This document shows positions 8,001-9,383 of a stretch of DNA of 9,383 bases, one piece after another (positions within the stretch are counted from its first letter, which is position 1; each line of letters begins with the position of its first letter). Under the pieces are notes generated by a model that searched no databases, was not told the origin of the DNA, and saw nothing but the letters and a program-made list of their open reading frames with translations. The stretch is from JBCCSZ01 sp039199225 (GTDB taxonomy: Bacteria > Bacteroidota > Bacteroidia > Chitinophagales > Saprospiraceae). Location: contig JBCCSZ010000307.1 in NCBI GenBank assembly GCA_039199225.1, positions 1 through 9,383 on the forward strand. The letters are read 5' to 3'. A program made the translations under genes and the position numbers.

Positions 8001-8801
8001 TTACGCTGTGAGCATGGCTTTAGTCACTTCGATCAGACGGTCGATGCTTTCCTGCTGGTAAGCATCTGAATGCGCTCGTCCAAAGGCACCTTGGTCGTTG
8101 TCGAAGTACTTTCCGGTCACTCCTTTGTAGGATTCCAAAATGGCCAATTCATACAAAATGGTCGCTCCCTTATCGGCCGAAGACCAAGATTTCCCGTAGG
8201 CTTCTCTGACCATTCTGGTGTTCAACAACGAGCCGGGATTAACAGCAATGACGGATATATCTTGCAGCTTCTTTGCCAAATCAAAACTCCACATTGTCAA
8301 GGCCAATTTACTTTGTGCATAGGTTGCTTGGGCGGATTGCTTGGCCTGGCCCAGTAAAACCTCCTTGGACACAGGCGCCTGTGCCGCCGAACTCAGATTG
8401 ATGATGCGCGCATCCGTTCCCTTGCGAATCAAAGGCATCAACTCCTCGGTCAGCAAATAGGGCGCTAGATAATTGACGACCATTCGCAGGTCCAGTCCAT
8501 CTTTATTGTCTGCCGCTGAGCTTTTGAAAACACCTGCATTGTTGATGAGGACATCAATTTTTGTAAGCTCCTCCTTCAGCCTGCCAGCCATTTGCCTGAC
8601 GGCATCCAGGTCTGCAAAATCGGCCACGTAGCCTCTGATGTTTTCATTGTTCGAATTTTGCTTAAGCTCGGCAATGGCAGCGGTCAGCTTTTCCAAGTTT
8701 CTTCCGTGCAGCACTACCTCATGGCCTTCTACCGCCAACTTTTGAGCTGTTAGTTTTCCAATCCCATCGGTACTTCCAGTGATTAATATGGTCTTTTTCA
8801 T
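8001..8801 (-). CDS. Short-chain dehydrogenase/reductase (SDR), classical type
   Basis: This is a cytosolic NAD(P)(H)-dependent oxidoreductase of unknown substrate. At 266 residues it has classical SDR length and layout: 'TGSTDGIG' (8-15) as the TGxxxGxG loop, 'HGRN' (32-35) with an Arg that favours NADP(H), 'NNAG' (87-90), Asn110, 'IINLSS' with catalytic Ser138, and 'YAQSK' with Tyr161 and Lys165, followed by 'VNPGSLLNT'. The long substrate loop and 'YFDNDQGAFG' near the C-terminus resemble the retinol-dehydrogenase/protochlorophyllide-reductase-like SDRs annotated only as 'SDR family oxidoreductase'. Its ATG at 8801 directly follows an in-frame-neighbour TAA (TAAATG) that closes the 28-codon stretch after the LLM gene, so it probably shares a transcript with that gene. 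It is intact and convergent with gnd. Confidence 0.93.
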   Translation of the reverse strand: MKKTILITGSTDGIGKLTAQKLAVEGHEVVLHGRNLEKLTAAIAELKQNSNNENIRGYVADFADLDAVRQMAGRLKEELTKIDVLINNAGVFKSSAADNKDGLDLRMVVNYLAPYLLTEELMPLIRKGTDARIINLSSAAQAPVSKEVLLGQAKQSAQATYAQSKLALTMWSFDLAKKLQDISVIAVNPGSLLNTRMVREAYGKSWSSADKGATILYELAILESYKGVTGKYFDNDQGAFGRAHSDAYQQESIDRLIEVTKAMLTA

Positions 8802-8888
8802 TTATTCTAAGTCTATTGGATGAAGTTGTTTGACAATTGAGATGGCCATGTCCTCACCGGCCAGTAGATTGGTAGGCGTGATATATTT
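8802..8888 (-). other. 28-codon in-frame tail after the LLM stop, abutting the SDR start
   Basis: Immediately after the LLM TAA (8891-8889) the same frame stays open for 28 codons, ending 'MAISIVKQLHPIDLE' before TAA at 8804-8802, which touches the SDR ATG. It contains an ATG (15 codons long if used). It could be the remains of a longer LLM C-terminus, a small coupled ORF that brings ribosomes to the SDR start, or chance: an open stretch of this length is not rare. No terminator or promoter motif was seen, consistent with co-transcription. Confidence 0.3.
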
Positions 8889-9383
8889 TTAATCCTCTTC
8901 TTTATGGTGAAAATGAGGCAACACCCTTTCGGCGAGGCGATCAAGTGTTTTGGACATATCCATCCCATTGAAGCGCAAATTGATGGCAACGTGATTGACG
9001 CCAATGTCTTTTGCAGCATGTAGGTATTCGATCAGATAATTGACGCCGATTCTAAAGCCCAGTTGAATGGGGAGGGGTTTGAAGTCGTCCTCTTCCTGTA
9101 AGACAACATACAAAGGCTGCATAAATGGCTTGTCGAAATTTTGCTTCTTTGCAACCAACGCCCGCCATTGAGCGATGGTGAATTCTTGCTGCAGTAGATT
9201 TCGGGGATAAGACATCCAGCCATCGCCATGCTCGGCATTCCATTCCAGTGATTGTTGGCTGTAGCCAGTCATCAACATCGGAATCTTATGGGCAACGGGC
9301 TTGGGCAATGGGTCGGCATTTCCCTCAAGCTGACCATAATGGTTGGTACTCAGTGTGGGAAAGCTTTCCTGTGCCTTGCGGAT
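8889..9383 (-). CDS. Luciferase-like (LLM) flavin oxidoreductase, C-terminal part
   Basis: The frame is open to the right edge of the window: codons before the only nearby start candidate, a TTG at 9308, continue 'IRKAQESFPTLSTNHYGQLE'. This is therefore the C-terminal ~164 residues of a gene whose start lies outside. 'IPMLMTGYSQQSLEWNAEHG' followed by 'DGWMSYPR' is the conserved flavin/phosphate-site segment of bacterial luciferase-like monooxygenases, closest from memory to the BA3436-type LLM subfamily. 'DIGVNHVAINLRF' and 'LAERVLPHFHHKEED' form the last strand and helix of the TIM barrel. Such enzymes use FMNH2 (or F420) with unknown substrates. The gene ends with TAA at 8891-8889, 87 bp upstream of the SDR gene on the same strand, so a shared operon is likely. 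Confidence 0.85.
   Translation of the reverse strand: MRKAQESFPTLSTNHYGQLEGNADPLPKPVAHKIPMLMTGYSQQSLEWNAEHGDGWMSYPRNLLQQEFTIAQWRALVAKKQNFDKPFMQPLYVVLQEEDDFKPLPIQLGFRIGVNYLIEYLHAAKDIGVNHVAINLRFNGMDMSKTLDRLAERVLPHFHHKEED

Overview
The window most likely comes from a Bacteroidota chromosome, probably of the Saprospiria type (Lewinella/Haliscomenobacter-like). The support is a secreted repeat protein with a type IX secretion (T9SS) C-terminal sorting domain, a short peptide with a Bacteroidota-style double-glycine leader, TAnnTTTG-type promoter motifs, and the near absence of Shine-Dalgarno sequences before good start codons. The lineage is inferred from gene content, not from a database search.

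Layout. (1) 2-1030, plus strand: the C-terminal part of an uncharacterised, probably helical-repeat (TPR-like) protein, cut by the window edge. (2) 1031-1812: an accessory scar. It holds a decayed tyrosine recombinase on the minus strand (1040-1465, frameshifts plus internal deletions), a perfect 12-bp inverted repeat (1466-1502), and a 43-aa ORF on the minus strand (1540-1671) with the look of a GG-leader ribosomal peptide, with a TACTTTTG motif upstream. (3) 1813-3816, minus strand: a secreted SBBP-type beta-propeller protein with signal peptide, seven repeats of about 65 aa, a Cys-containing domain, an Ig-like domain and a T9SS sorting domain. It is interrupted by one in-frame TAG at codon 167. 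(4) 4125-7986: the oxidative pentose phosphate pathway. zwf and pgl form a minus-strand pair 12 bp apart, and gnd is divergent on the plus strand across a 208-bp shared intergenic region. (5) 8001-9383, minus strand: an SDR oxidoreductase preceded by the C-terminal part of a luciferase-like (LLM) flavin oxidoreductase that runs off the window.

How the genes work together. Zwf, Pgl and Gnd together convert glucose 6-phosphate to ribulose 5-phosphate. The Zwf sequence looks NADP-compatible. Gnd has Asp-Thr-Asn where the classical NADP-specific enzymes have Asn-Arg-Ser/Thr, so the last step may favour NAD+. The LLM and SDR genes are co-directional and may be one transcription unit of redox enzymes of unknown substrate.

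The most interesting spot is the 782-bp gap between the first gene and the T9SS protein, where a GG-leader micro-peptide lies beside recombinase debris. Next are the single nonsense codon in an otherwise perfectly framed repeat protein and the unusual coenzyme motif of Gnd. I saw no tRNA, rRNA, CRISPR array or complete insertion sequence.
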